Assembly: GCF_001953175.1 (NCBI RefSeq)
Contig: NZ_CP018258.1
Span: 958,210-1,022,209, forward strand
Length of the DNA: 64,000 nucleotides
Reading direction: 5' to 3'
Source: Dehalogenimonas formicexedens
Lineage (GTDB): Bacteria; Chloroflexota; Dehalococcoidia; Dehalococcoidales; Dehalococcoidaceae
The notes under the pieces are model-generated. The model ran no database searches. It was not told where the DNA came from and was given only the letters and a program-made list of their open reading frames with translations. Numbering within the stretch: the first letter of the stretch is position 1; each line of letters begins with the position of its first letter. Both the position numbers and the translations under genes were made by a program. Below, piece after piece: positions 52,137-61,349 of the stretch.

Positions 52137-52916
52137 ATGCCCGTCCTGAAAGTCGCCCTGCTGCATCTCGATCCCCGCCCCGGGGAACTCGATTTCAACC
52201 GTGCGCTGGTCGAGAGAGCCGTGCGTCTCGCTGCCGCCAGCGGCGCCCGGTTCATCGTCACCCCCGAACTCGTCGAGAGCGGCTACCATTTCCGCGATCA
52301 CATCGGGACGGATTGGGTTGGTCCGGAATCGAAAGCGTGGCTAGATCGAATGAATACCCTGGCCGCAGATCTGGGGATAACCCTGCTACTGGCCACCGCC
52401 GAACGTGATGCCAGGACCGGCCAGCTTTACAACACCATGTTCGCCCTGACTGGAGACAGCCAATATTCCGGCAAGCACCGGAAGATCAACATTCACCCCT
52501 CCCACACCCTGGAGTCATGGTCAGGGATCAATGACAGTGCCGAAATTATCGAACTGCCCCAGTTCAAGATCGGCGTGCTTATCTGCGCGGATGCCTGGCG
52601 CCCGTCTATCGCCCGTGAACTGGCCTCCAAGGGCGCCGAACTTCTGATTTCCGGAGCCAATTGGGGGGAAAGGCCGTGCCCGCCGGAAGACTGCTGGGAA
52701 AAGCGATCATTTGAGAATGATGTTCCGGTCTGGGTCTGCAACCGTACCGGTGTTGAGGCGGAACTCAGCTTCGAAGATGCCCCCAGCGTCGTCTCCGTAG
52801 GTGGTAAACGATTACTGAGTCACTACGGACCCGGATCGGTGATCCTTCTTTTTGATTGGGATTTGGATAAGAAAGTCCCGCTCCAGGCCGACTTTGAGGT
52901 GGTACCCGTCTCGTAA
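52137..52916 (+). CDS. Carbon-nitrogen hydrolase (nitrilase superfamily)
   Basis: 259 residues from the ATG at 52137. The triad is visible: Glu in VTPELVESGY, Lys in KHRKINIHPSH and Cys in GVLICADAW. The fold hydrolyses amides or nitriles. Substrate is not evident. I prefer this ATG over an upstream TTG because the extra residues overlap the terminator. TTGAAT (52101-52106) and TTTTAT (52125-52130), 18 bases apart, could place the start of transcription at or next to the ATG; GAGG at 52121 is an alternative ribosome site. Confidence 0.88.
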   Translation: MPVLKVALLHLDPRPGELDFNRALVERAVRLAAASGARFIVTPELVESGYHFRDHIGTDWVGPESKAWLDRMNTLAADLGITLLLATAERDARTGQLYNTMFALTGDSQYSGKHRKINIHPSHTLESWSGINDSAEIIELPQFKIGVLICADAWRPSIARELASKGAELLISGANWGERPCPPEDCWEKRSFENDVPVWVCNRTGVEAELSFEDAPSVVSVGGKRLLSHYGPGSVILLFDWDLDKKVPLQADFEVVPVS

Positions 52917-52919
52917 ATT

Positions 52920-52945
52920 TCCTCTCTCACGGCGCTGTGGGAGAG
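52920..52945. terminator. Hairpin between convergent genes
   Basis: CCTCTCTCAC and GTGGGAGAGG pair around GGCGCT with one mismatch, between the nitrilase and rhodanese stops. There is no T run, so termination is uncertain. Confidence 0.4.
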
Positions 52946-52977
52946 GACTAAGGTGGGGCGAGATAAATCCCTGTATT

Positions 52978-53400
52978 TTAACTTACCACCGGGTAACCCG
53001 CCGACATCCACGCCTCGATACCGCCGTCCATGTCGTATACTTCTTTGAATCCAAGGTCTTTCATAATGTCCACCGCCAGGCCCGACCGGTGTGACGTCCG
53101 GCAATAAACCAGGTAGCGTTTGTTCTTATCGAGCTTGGAGACTTCAGCCTGGAAATTTCCGGCGTTATAGTCTATATTGATCGCCCCGGACAGGTGTCCC
53201 TGGCTGAATTCCGAAGGCGTTCGAACGTCAAGCACCACGAAATCGGCTTTGCCGGCGTTGGTCTGGATCAAGGTTTTGGCCTCGGCAACACTTATCTTGC
53301 GGATAGTCTGGTTGGGCGCCGTGTCCGAAGGGCTCCCGGCGCAGCCCACGAAAGTTGCTGTTAACAGAGCCGTCATAATCAAAACCTTTAATTTTTTCAA
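52978..53400 (-). CDS. Rhodanese-domain lipoprotein
   Basis: 140 residues. A signal peptide with lipobox FVGC (Cys20) anchors it outside the membrane. The single rhodanese domain has ADFVVLDVRTPSEFSQGHL and the active-site loop YCRTSHRSG with the nucleophilic Cys. It would handle sulfane sulfur at the cell surface. The gene follows folE by 11 bases and may be part of that operon. Confidence 0.9.
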   Translation of the reverse strand: MKKLKVLIMTALLTATFVGCAGSPSDTAPNQTIRKISVAEAKTLIQTNAGKADFVVLDVRTPSEFSQGHLSGAINIDYNAGNFQAEVSKLDKNKRYLVYCRTSHRSGLAVDIMKDLGFKEVYDMDGGIEAWMSAGYPVVS

Positions 53401-53411
53401 CTACACTCGTC

Positions 53412-53975
53412 CTATTTCTGAATCAGCGACATAAATTCGGCGCGGGTCGCCGCCTTCTTCGAGAAAATACCGCGGAGGGCGCTGGTTACCACTTTGGCTC
53501 CCGGCTTCTTGATGCCCCGCATCGTCATACACATGTGCTCGGCCTCGATGACCACCCCCACCCCGTCAGGCTTAAGCCCTTCCATGATGGCGTCGGCGAT
53601 TTCGGTAGCCATCCGTTCCTGGATCTGCGGCCGCCGGGCGATGATATCGACCACCCTGGCCAGCTTGGAAATCCCAACCACCCGCCCGTCTATCCCTGGA
53701 ACATAGCCGACGTGGGCGACGCCGGAGAACGGCAGCAGGTGGTGTTCGCACATCGAGTAAAACGGGATATCCTTAAGGATGACCATCTCCCGGTGCCCCA
53801 GCTCGTAGCCCACCTTGAGTTCGTCGACCGGATTCTGCCTCATGCCCCCGAAAATCTCGGCGTACATCTGGGCAACCCTTTGCGGCGTGTCGATGAGTCC
53901 TTCGCGCTTCGGGTCGTCGCCAATTGCGGTCAGAATGTTTTCGACCGCGCCTTTTATCATCTTTTCATCTATCAT
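53412..53975 (-). CDS. folE: GTP cyclohydrolase I
   Basis: 187 residues. Zinc and active-site motifs are complete: [20 protein letters not shown] and [19 protein letters not shown]. It converts GTP to dihydroneopterin triphosphate, the first step to folate. Length and motifs are typical of the canonical FolE (IA) type. It lies between the flavoprotein and rhodanese genes. No other folate gene is nearby. Confidence 0.97.
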   Translation of the reverse strand: MIDEKMIKGAVENILTAIGDDPKREGLIDTPQRVAQMYAEIFGGMRQNPVDELKVGYELGHREMVILKDIPFYSMCEHHLLPFSGVAHVGYVPGIDGRVVGISKLARVVDIIARRPQIQERMATEIADAIMEGLKPDGVGVVIEAEHMCMTMRGIKKPGAKVVTSALRGIFSKKAATRAEFMSLIQK

Positions 53976-53990
53976 CTTCAGGTTCCCGTT

Positions 53991-54557
53991 TTAGGATCTC
54001 GTTCTTTCGACTTTATCTATCGTCGATTTTTGCTTGGTGATGTACTTGTCGTTGCCCAGGTAAAAGGCCGGAGTGACCGCTTTCATGTCCAGGGACCCGT
54101 CCTCGGAAAAAGCTTCGGCCAGCCAGTGTACCGCTACCACCTCCCCAACGATCAGTTGGTGGTCGCCGTACTGCCGGGTTTCGGTCAGTTTGCACTCATA
54201 GGCGGCGTAGGCGTCGGCTAGCACCGGAGCGTTGGTTTTCAGGGGAATATCCTTGGCGATACTGAACGCGGCGAATTTATCGGTGGTCGCCCCCTTCGTA
54301 CCCCCCACCGCCGCCAGCAACCCGGCTGACTCCGAGGCCATGAAATTCACCGAAAACTCCCCGCTGTCGATGATTAACTGGTAAGTGAACCTCTTGGGAG
54401 AGAGCAAAATGCCGAACAGCGGCGGTTTGGAGGAAAGCGGGCAATGCCAGGTGCAGGTCATGGCGTCCGTCTTGCCCTCGTGGTAGGCGCAGACGATAAC
54501 CGCCGTCCGGGGATAGTGCTGATAAAACGCCCCGGTGCTTTCGGAGACCTGCTTCAT
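53991..54557 (-). CDS. Flavin reductase-like FMN-binding protein
   Basis: 188 residues of the FMN-binding split barrel family (flavoredoxin group): YPRTAVIVCAYHEGKTDAMT, LSPKRFTYQLIIDSGEFSVN, and ECKLTETRQYGDHQLIVGEV. It binds FMN and may pass electrons between carriers or reduce flavins. The substrate is unknown. It lies just ahead of folE. Confidence 0.85.
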   Translation of the reverse strand: MKQVSESTGAFYQHYPRTAVIVCAYHEGKTDAMTCTWHCPLSSKPPLFGILLSPKRFTYQLIIDSGEFSVNFMASESAGLLAAVGGTKGATTDKFAAFSIAKDIPLKTNAPVLADAYAAYECKLTETRQYGDHQLIVGEVVAVHWLAEAFSEDGSLDMKAVTPAFYLGNDKYITKQKSTIDKVERTRS

Positions 54558-54655
54558 CTGAACGCCCCTCCAGAAGGCTTTTGATCGACGACTTCATTAT
54601 AACACCGGGCGCCCCTTATGAAAGAAAGAGAAACCTGAAACGCAACGACTGCCGG

Positions 54656-55708
54656 CTAGTAACCCAGGGCTTTTTCCAGCGCCTTTAGTTCGGCGGGGAT
54701 CTCGATGAACTTGCCGGAAAAGCCCTTGATCGCCGTATCCGCGTCCTTAAGCCCGCTGCCGGTGACGACGCACACCGCCGTCCGGCCGCTGAAATCAAAA
54801 CCCATCCGGCTCATCTTGAGTAGCCCTGCCAGTGATGCTGCCGAGGCGGGCTCGCCGAAAATGCCGCCCTTTGCCGCCATGAGGTGGTAGGCTTCAAGTA
54901 TCTCTTCGTCGGTGACCGATTCGATATTGCCGTGAGATTCGTCCCGCGCCGCCACCGCCTGCTTCCACGAAGCCGGGTTGCCGATGCGGATGGCGGTAGC
55001 TATAGTCTCCGGTTTCTCGACCGGGTGTCCCAGAACGATGGGCGCGGCGCCCGCCGCCTGGAAGCCCAGCATCTTCGGCGTCGATGAAATGATACCCGCC
55101 GACTGGTATTCTTTGAAACCCTTCCAGTACGCGGTGATGTTGCCGGCATTGCCCACCGGCAGAAATAGCAGTTCCGGCGCCCGGCCGAGGGCGTCGCAGA
55201 TCTCGAAGGCGGCGGTTTTCTGGCCCTCGATGCGGTTGGGATTAACCGAATTGACTAGCGCCACCGGCTGTTTTTCGGTCAGTTCCCTTACCAGCCGCAG
55301 GGCGTCGTCGAAATTGCCGTCAACCATTATTATTTTGGCCCCGTAGACGATAGCCTGGGCCAGCTTGCCCAGGGCGATCTTGCCCTTGGGAATGATGATG
55401 ATGGACTCGATGCCCGCGGCGGTGGCATAGGCGGAAGATGACGCCGAGGTGTTGCCGGTGGAGGCGCAGGCCACTGCCTTATAGCCCGACTCCAGCGCCT
55501 TGGCCACCGCCACCACCATGCCCCGGTCCTTGAACGACCCGGACGGGTTGCAGCTCTCCAGTTTGAAATACAGCTCGCCGACGCCCAGCTCTTTTTCCAG
55601 CCTCGGCGACCTGACCAGCGGCGTCTCGCCCTCCCCGAGAGTCAGCAGCGGAGTCTTATCCGTTACCGGGAGGTATTGCCGATAGTGAGAGAGTACCCCG
55701 CTTTTCAT
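54656..55708 (-). CDS. thrC: Threonine synthase
   Basis: 350 residues with the PLP-lysine motif NPSGSFKDRGM (about K60) and the phosphate loop LPVGNAGNITAYWKG. It converts O-phosphohomoserine to threonine. The length fits the short group II type. Homoserine dehydrogenase precedes it by 134 bases on the same strand. Homoserine kinase is not in the window. Confidence 0.93.
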   Translation of the reverse strand: MKSGVLSHYRQYLPVTDKTPLLTLGEGETPLVRSPRLEKELGVGELYFKLESCNPSGSFKDRGMVVAVAKALESGYKAVACASTGNTSASSSAYATAAGIESIIIIPKGKIALGKLAQAIVYGAKIIMVDGNFDDALRLVRELTEKQPVALVNSVNPNRIEGQKTAAFEICDALGRAPELLFLPVGNAGNITAYWKGFKEYQSAGIISSTPKMLGFQAAGAAPIVLGHPVEKPETIATAIRIGNPASWKQAVAARDESHGNIESVTDEEILEAYHLMAAKGGIFGEPASAASLAGLLKMSRMGFDFSGRTAVCVVTGSGLKDADTAIKGFSGKFIEIPAELKALEKALGY

Positions 55709-55808
55709 ATTCCCTACCTGTCTTTCTGACCATTGAGTGGGCCGGGTAGAATAATTCTAATCCCGTCATATGCCAGTTTGTGTAATGCCTCGGGTTTCAC
55801 TTGAGGCG

Positions 55809-55841
55809 TTTCGGATTTCGATATTCGATTTTCGGATTTCG
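55809..55841. repeat. Direct repeat TTTCGGATTTCG (two copies)
   Basis: Two perfect 12-base copies at 55809-55820 and 55830-55841, 21 bases apart, lie between hom and thrC in a TTCG/GATTT-rich stretch. The run reads like a short degenerate intergenic repeat; its function is unknown. Confidence 0.5.
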
Positions 55842-55842
55842 G

Positions 55843-57144
55843 TTAAATGCCTACCCTGATAAAATTGTGCACCGCTTTGATGGTATCGAGGCTGCGTAGG
55901 GCTTCGACGGCCTGCTGCACCGCGGATTCTTTCGCCGGGTGGGTCATGATGACTACTTCGGCGCTTTCGGTGGCTTCATCCACTTCTTTCTGCAGCACGG
56001 AGGCGATGCTGATCTTGTTATCGCCGAAAATGCCGGCGATATGGGCTAAAACGCCCGGTTTATCAGTTACGTTCAGTCGGAAATAATAACGGGTAACGAC
56101 CTCGGACATCGGCATGAGCTTCTTGCCTCCATCCAGCCGCCACCGCATCCGGTTGCCGACGCACGAAGCCGCGTCCTGCGCCGCGGCCAGGACGTCGGCC
56201 ACCACGGCCGATGACGTCGGCGCGGGCCCGGCTCCCTGCCCGGAGAAGATGACATCGCCCACCAGGTCGCCGGTGGTCAAGACAGCGTTAAAGACGCCGT
56301 CGACGTTAGCCAGGAAATTGTCGTCCGGCAAAAACACCGGGTGGACCCGTAGTTCTATCTGCCCGTCGGACTCCTTGGCGATAGCCAGCAGCTTGATGAC
56401 GAAACCCAGTTCTTTGGCATACTGGAAATCGCGCCCCTCCAGGGTGGTGATCCCCTCCCGGTAGATGTTCTCCGGTTTGACCTCGGTGTCGAAGGCCAGC
56501 ATCGAGAGTATGGCCAGCTTGTAAACGGCGTCATGGCCCTCGATGTCGTTCTTGGGGTTGGCCTCGGCGTAGCCCAGCGCCTGGGCCTGCTTGAGCGCCT
56601 CGGCGAACTCGATGCCCTCCTGGGCCATGCGGGTCAGGATATAGTTGGTGGTGCCGTTGATGATGGCGAAAATGCCTTTTATCTCGTTGACCGAAAGATC
56701 GTACTGGAAAGGTTCCAATAGCGGGATGCCGCCGCCGACGGAGGCCTCGAAGCGCAGCCCGACGTTGTTTTTCCGGGCTAGCGCCAATAGTTCGGCGGCG
56801 TGCTTGGAAACGACTTCCTTGTTGGACGACACGACGTGCTTGCCGGCCATGAGGGCCTTTTCCAGGTAGTGGAAGGCCGGGAATTCGCCGCCGATGGCCT
56901 CGACGACGATGTCGATGTCCGGGTCGCCGAAAAATTCGGCTTCATCGGTTGTGAATATTCCGGCGGGGAATTCCTTGATGATCGGCCGGGTCAGGTCTAT
57001 GGGCGCTATCTTGATCTTCCGGAGGACGACCGGAGCCCCGGCCAGTTCCGCCAGTTTGGCCGAACGGTCACGCAAAACGCGCGCCACCGCCCCGCCGATG
57101 ACCCCCACCCCTATCAGCCCGATGCCGATGCTGTTTTTCTTCAC
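55843..57144 (-). CDS. hom: Homoserine dehydrogenase with ACT domain
   Basis: 433 residues. The NAD(P) fold opens with IGIGLIGVGVIGGAVARVLR. The catalytic region has GGGIPLLEPFQYDLSVNEIK, GTTNYILTRM and EANPKNDIEGHDAVYKLAIL. A C-terminal ACT domain (about 355-433, VTDKPGVLAHIAGIFGDNKI) suits feedback by threonine. It makes homoserine for threonine and methionine. It follows the PPIase gene by ten bases. Confidence 0.96.
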   Translation of the reverse strand: MKKNSIGIGLIGVGVIGGAVARVLRDRSAKLAELAGAPVVLRKIKIAPIDLTRPIIKEFPAGIFTTDEAEFFGDPDIDIVVEAIGGEFPAFHYLEKALMAGKHVVSSNKEVVSKHAAELLALARKNNVGLRFEASVGGGIPLLEPFQYDLSVNEIKGIFAIINGTTNYILTRMAQEGIEFAEALKQAQALGYAEANPKNDIEGHDAVYKLAILSMLAFDTEVKPENIYREGITTLEGRDFQYAKELGFVIKLLAIAKESDGQIELRVHPVFLPDDNFLANVDGVFNAVLTTGDLVGDVIFSGQGAGPAPTSSAVVADVLAAAQDAASCVGNRMRWRLDGGKKLMPMSEVVTRYYFRLNVTDKPGVLAHIAGIFGDNKISIASVLQKEVDEATESAEVVIMTHPAKESAVQQAVEALRSLDTIKAVHNFIRVGI

Positions 57145-57154
57145 GTCGTTGTCC

Positions 57155-58447
57155 TTAAGCTTTTTCAGATTGCGAGGCGATCAGATCGCGCTGGGCCTCG
57201 GTCAGGGTGACCTCATCGATCTTGTTGGCCGGGTCGTCGGCCAGGGCCTTGGCCCAGTCCGAGAAGGCGGCGTTGACGAGCGTCGTCTGGTCGTCCTCGG
57301 TGAAATCGCGGTTGGGTTGCTCGGAGACTATCTGGTACAGCCAGTAGGCCCCGGTGGTGGCCGAATCGGTCGTCTTTATCGTATCGCTGACCGCTCCCAC
57401 CTGGGTGTTCTCGTCGAAGACCCAGTCCACATACGCCCCGGTCGATGTCCCCTGGGTCAGCGTCGCCAGGACGCCGCCGGTGTCCTTGGTGGTGGAATCC
57501 TGGGAATTGTCCTTGGCCAGGGTGGCGAAATCGCCGCCCTCCGCCAGTTTCTGCTGGATCTCCTGTGCCTTTTCGATGGTGGGCAGGAGGATGCCGGAAA
57601 CCTTGGCGGTGGTGACGCCGTTTGAGGTGCTCTTTTCGGTGACCTTGATTATCCAGTAGCCGAGCTGCTTGCTCTTGGTGTCGTCATAGTAATAGGAAAT
57701 ATCGTTCACCGCGCCGCTGAAGATCTTGTCGTCGAGGCCGGTGGCGGTCACCAGTCCGTCGAAGATCCCCTTGGGATGATATCCCAGGTCGCCCTTATCG
57801 GTTTTGGTCGTCGCATCGAGCGACAATTCTGCCGTGATGTCGGCAAAACTCTCGCCGGCTTTTAACCGTGCCATGACGGCTTCAGCCTCGGCGGCGCTCT
57901 CCAGGAGCATGACGTAAGCCTGTCTCTGTAGCCCGGACGAGCCGATCTCGGGCTTGAACTTCTGGTCGATCAGCTTCTTGTACAACAGCGAGCCGTAGGC
58001 GATATCGCGGGTGGTCTGGTTGTCTTTTAATTTGGCGTCAGACAGGTAAGCCTTGACCTCGTCATCGCTGACGGTGATGCCCAGTTTGGAGGCCGCTTCC
58101 TTGATCAGCTGATCCTGCTTGGCCGTCTCGATGGCGTAGTCGATGTAGAGGTAGGCATAGGTCGGATCGCCGCCGGTGAAGTAGTTGACCAGTCGGGCGA
58201 TGTATTGGGCGTTGTACTCGACGCCGTTAACCGTAAGGACCGTCTTGTGCAGCGGGATGATCACCGGGATCAGCTGCTGGGTGACGAAGCCGGTGAGCAG
58301 GATGATAGCCACCAGGGCGACGACGCCGATGCTGGCCCACAGGGTGACCTTTTTCCGCTGTTTCTGTTTTGCCAGGCGCGATTGGGCTAGCTTCGAAATG
58401 CCTATCGAAGGATGGTCCTGATGTTGACGCTTGTGTTTCTTAGCCAA
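57155..58447 (-). CDS. Membrane-anchored peptidyl-prolyl isomerase (SurA/PrsA-like)
   Basis: 430 residues. A very basic cytosolic start (MAKKHKRQHQDH) precedes one membrane segment (about 34-56). A SurA_N-like helical chaperone part is followed by two parvulin-type domains, visible as RLKAGESFADITAELS...DLGYHPKG and KLAEGGDFATLAKDNS...TGGVL. It should fold exported proteins at the outer face of the membrane. A promoter with a 160-base leader lies upstream. Confidence 0.88.
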   Translation of the reverse strand: MAKKHKRQHQDHPSIGISKLAQSRLAKQKQRKKVTLWASIGVVALVAIILLTGFVTQQLIPVIIPLHKTVLTVNGVEYNAQYIARLVNYFTGGDPTYAYLYIDYAIETAKQDQLIKEAASKLGITVSDDEVKAYLSDAKLKDNQTTRDIAYGSLLYKKLIDQKFKPEIGSSGLQRQAYVMLLESAAEAEAVMARLKAGESFADITAELSLDATTKTDKGDLGYHPKGIFDGLVTATGLDDKIFSGAVNDISYYYDDTKSKQLGYWIIKVTEKSTSNGVTTAKVSGILLPTIEKAQEIQQKLAEGGDFATLAKDNSQDSTTKDTGGVLATLTQGTSTGAYVDWVFDENTQVGAVSDTIKTTDSATTGAYWLYQIVSEQPNRDFTEDDQTTLVNAAFSDWAKALADDPANKIDEVTLTEAQRDLIASQSEKA

Positions 58448-58903
58448 TTTTTTAACCCCTATCTAGAATGACGTGTGTGCGGATATGTTACCAGAAAACT
58501 GTGAATACTTTATGTGAAATATTGTTCCTCTTAGCTTACAACGGTTGGAACCGGGAAAAGTTGCCTTAGCCACGCGTAAATTAGAAGCACGCTTCCGCGT
58601 GCCAACCGTCCCATTATAAGTTGTAGCGTTGTGGCCTTGCAACGGATGCCTGTTAAAAATACATGCGAAAGGATATCTATAAACCAATGGAATCTCAGTC
58701 TGACGTAATCACCTGCGGTCGCTATTATTAAAATATATGTAGTCGACACCAATCGCCTGCGTACCCACTTTAACATTGAGACTATTTGTTGTAGAATGAT
58801 TAGCCTTTTCCAAAGATTGAGGCTCGCTCGCGTTTCCAATAGTATCGTACTCTGCCTCTGGCGCTTGACCAAAAACAAACAGCTCTGGAAGGAGATAGCA
58901 GGG
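58448..58903. other. 456-base intergenic region with divergent promoters and a structured leader
   Basis: On the minus strand TTGCAA (58642-58637), 18 bases, TATAAT (58618-58613) would drive the PPIase gene. Its leader can fold with ACGGTTGG/CCAACCGT (58541-58548 with 58602-58609), enclosing the hairpin GCACGC-TTCC-GCGTGC (58587-58602). On the plus strand a separate promoter drives PEP synthase. Between 58643 and 58765 I see no gene. Confidence 0.5.
58769..58797 (+). promoter_or_regulatory. Promoter of PEP synthase
   Basis: TTTAAC (58769-58774), 17 bases, TAGAAT (58792-58797). The leader is about 100 bases long before the ATG at 58904. Confidence 0.55.
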
Positions 58904-61162
58904 ATGCAGAAAAAGCCGGAAGCGATTGTCTGGTTCGACCAGGTTACCAAACAGGATATACCATTGGTCGGCGGCAAAGGCGCTAACCTCGGTGAAATGA
59001 CCAATGCCAAGATTCCAGTGCCCCCCGGCTTTATCATTACATCATCTGCCTATTACGATTTCATAGATTCTTCCGGCGTCCAATCTCAGATACGCAAAAT
59101 TCTCGAGGGTCTTGACATCGAGAATTCGAAAGCCTTGTCTGCCGCATCGGTCAAGATCAAAGATTTAATCATGCAGACAGTTCTGCCTGACAGCCTCGCC
59201 CGTCAGATTAAAGATGCTTATGCCAAGCTGGGAGGTGGGCTGGTAGCTGTGCGCTCCTCAGCCACAGCAGAGGATCTTCCCGAAGCGTCCTTCGCCGGTC
59301 AGCAAAGCACCTACCTCAATCAGGAAGGCCCCGATCAGGTGGTGCATGCCGTTCAGATGTGCTGGGCCTCTCTGTTCGAAGCGCGCGCCATATATTATCG
59401 CCAGGAACAGCATTTCGATCATTTCAAGGTCGGTATCGCCGTACCCGTGCAACGCATGGTACAGTCGGTCACCTCCGGCGTTATTTTTACCATTGAACCA
59501 ATAACTCACGATCCTTCGAAGATCGTAATCGAAGCCATTTACGGACTGGGAGAAGGATTGGTTTCAGGTGAAATCAATCCTGATCTTTTTATCGTCTCCA
59601 AACAGGGGCCGGCGATCCTGTCACGACGGATAAGTTTTCAGGACCGGCGACTTGTACGAAACACTTCGGGAACCGGAGAAGGCGCAAATTACTGGCAGCA
59701 GGTACCGGTCGACAAGCAGGAGCAGCAAAAACTTTGCGACGAAGATGTTCTCAAGCTTGCCGAATTAGCCATGCACATTGAAAAGCACTATGGAGTTCCA
59801 CAGGATATCGAATGGGCAAAGGAAGACGGGGCAATTTACGTTGTTCAATCCCGACCGGTAACCGCCATTAAGGAACAAGCGCTGGAGGAAGAGCCTGAGA
59901 TCAAAGAACAGCCGATCCTGGAAGGGTCCCCGGCCAGCCCCGGCTTGGCCTCCGGACCGGTCAAAATACTGATGGATCCATCTGAAATCGACCGAGTCGA
60001 TTCAGGCGACATCCTTGTCGCCGAAATGACCACTCCTGACTTCGTCCCGGCGATGAAAAGAGCTGCCGCCATCGTCACCAACCGCGGCGGCCGGACGTCT
60101 CATGCCGCGATCGTGAGCCGGGAACTGGGTATCCCCTGCGTCGTTGGAACTCATGAAGCAACAAAAGTACTTCGGAATGAGCAGATCATTACGGTCGATG
60201 GTACTCACGGCAAGGTATATCCGGGTAAGGTTGCCCGGCGTATTCAAACCTCGTCCGTCGTCAGCATGGTGCGGGACGCGATCAAGACAAAAACTAGAGT
60301 TTATGTAAACTTAGCCCAGCCCGAACTGGCTGACATGGTCGCCGCCCGCAACGTCGATGGCGTTGGCTTGCTTCGAGCCGAGTTCATCATAAGCGGAATC
60401 GGCAAGCATCCCAACTATATGATCGAAACCGGCAGGCAGGAAGAATTCATCAATAAGCTGTACGAGGGTATCGTCCCTTTCGCCAAGGCTTTCCATCCGC
60501 GTCCCGTGGTCTACCGCACGACTGATTTCAAAACCAATGAATATCGCGAACTTGAAGGCGGCGACAAGTACGAACTACCCGAGGAAAATCCGATGCTGGG
60601 TTATCGGGGCGCTTCCCGGTATATCCGAGATATCGACAGCTTCAAAATGGAAATTGAGGCCATCAAGAGGGTGCGTAAGGACTATCCTAATCTCTGGGTT
60701 ATGATTCCCTTTGTCCGTACCGTTGATGAGCTCAGAAGAACCAAAGAAATTCTGGAAGCCGAAGGCTTGAAGCGGGGACCTGACTTCAAGCTGTGGATGA
60801 TGACAGAGATCCCCGCCAATATCTTCCTGATGGACAAATTTATCGACGTTGGAATTGACGGTATCTCGATCGGTTCGAACGATCTTACTCAACTTACACT
60901 CGGAATTGACCGCGATTCGGAGAAACTCCAGGAAACATTCGATGAACGTAACGATGCCGTGATGGCCGCGCTTGAAATAGCGGTAAAGACCGCTAAGCGA
61001 AAAGGTATCACGTCTTCAATCTGCGGTCAGGCTCCCTCAGTCTATCCCGAAATGACTGAGAAACTCGTAGCATGGGGCATTACTTCTGTTTCGGTCAGTC
61101 CGGATATGATCGGCACGACCAGGGAAATCATCGCCAAGGCCGAAGCTAAGGTCCATGGTTAG
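58904..61162 (+). CDS. ppsA: Phosphoenolpyruvate synthase (pyruvate, water dikinase)
   Basis: 752 residues in the order ATP-binding domain (VGGKGANLGEMTNAKIPVPP, VRSSATAEDLPEASFAGQQ), phospho-His domain (TNRGGRTSHAAIVSRELGIP) and PEP/pyruvate barrel (SIGSNDLTQLTLGIDRDSEK, catalytic Cys in ICGQAPSVYP). It makes PEP from pyruvate with ATP, the gluconeogenic step. I chose the ATG with GGAAGGAGA eight bases upstream; earlier frame codons overlap the -10 box. The slightly short length resembles archaeal-type enzymes. Confidence 0.95.
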   Translation: MQKKPEAIVWFDQVTKQDIPLVGGKGANLGEMTNAKIPVPPGFIITSSAYYDFIDSSGVQSQIRKILEGLDIENSKALSAASVKIKDLIMQTVLPDSLARQIKDAYAKLGGGLVAVRSSATAEDLPEASFAGQQSTYLNQEGPDQVVHAVQMCWASLFEARAIYYRQEQHFDHFKVGIAVPVQRMVQSVTSGVIFTIEPITHDPSKIVIEAIYGLGEGLVSGEINPDLFIVSKQGPAILSRRISFQDRRLVRNTSGTGEGANYWQQVPVDKQEQQKLCDEDVLKLAELAMHIEKHYGVPQDIEWAKEDGAIYVVQSRPVTAIKEQALEEEPEIKEQPILEGSPASPGLASGPVKILMDPSEIDRVDSGDILVAEMTTPDFVPAMKRAAAIVTNRGGRTSHAAIVSRELGIPCVVGTHEATKVLRNEQIITVDGTHGKVYPGKVARRIQTSSVVSMVRDAIKTKTRVYVNLAQPELADMVAARNVDGVGLLRAEFIISGIGKHPNYMIETGRQEEFINKLYEGIVPFAKAFHPRPVVYRTTDFKTNEYRELEGGDKYELPEENPMLGYRGASRYIRDIDSFKMEIEAIKRVRKDYPNLWVMIPFVRTVDELRRTKEILEAEGLKRGPDFKLWMMTEIPANIFLMDKFIDVGIDGISIGSNDLTQLTLGIDRDSEKLQETFDERNDAVMAALEIAVKTAKRKGITSSICGQAPSVYPEMTEKLVAWGITSVSVSPDMIGTTREIIAKAEAKVHG

Positions 61163-61266
61163 CCTGTCTTAAAGGTTTTACTTTCACAATAATAGTCTTT
61201 CCATTCCCTTTGGAAAATTTAAGGTCGGGGACAGTATTGAGGCAGTTCGCCCCCAGGATTGGGCAC

Positions 61267-61295
61267 TTGACAATCTTTGGGCGAACTGTTGTCAT
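61267..61295 (+). promoter_or_regulatory. Possible promoter for dgt-dnaG
   Basis: TTGACA (61267-61272) is followed after 17 bases by TGTCAT (61290-61295). The -35 is perfect and the -10 weak. Confidence 0.4.
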
Positions 61296-61349
61296 TTTTC
61301 GGGATATAGCCGAACGTTGTTTTCGGATTGACCGCAGAGGCACATCCTG

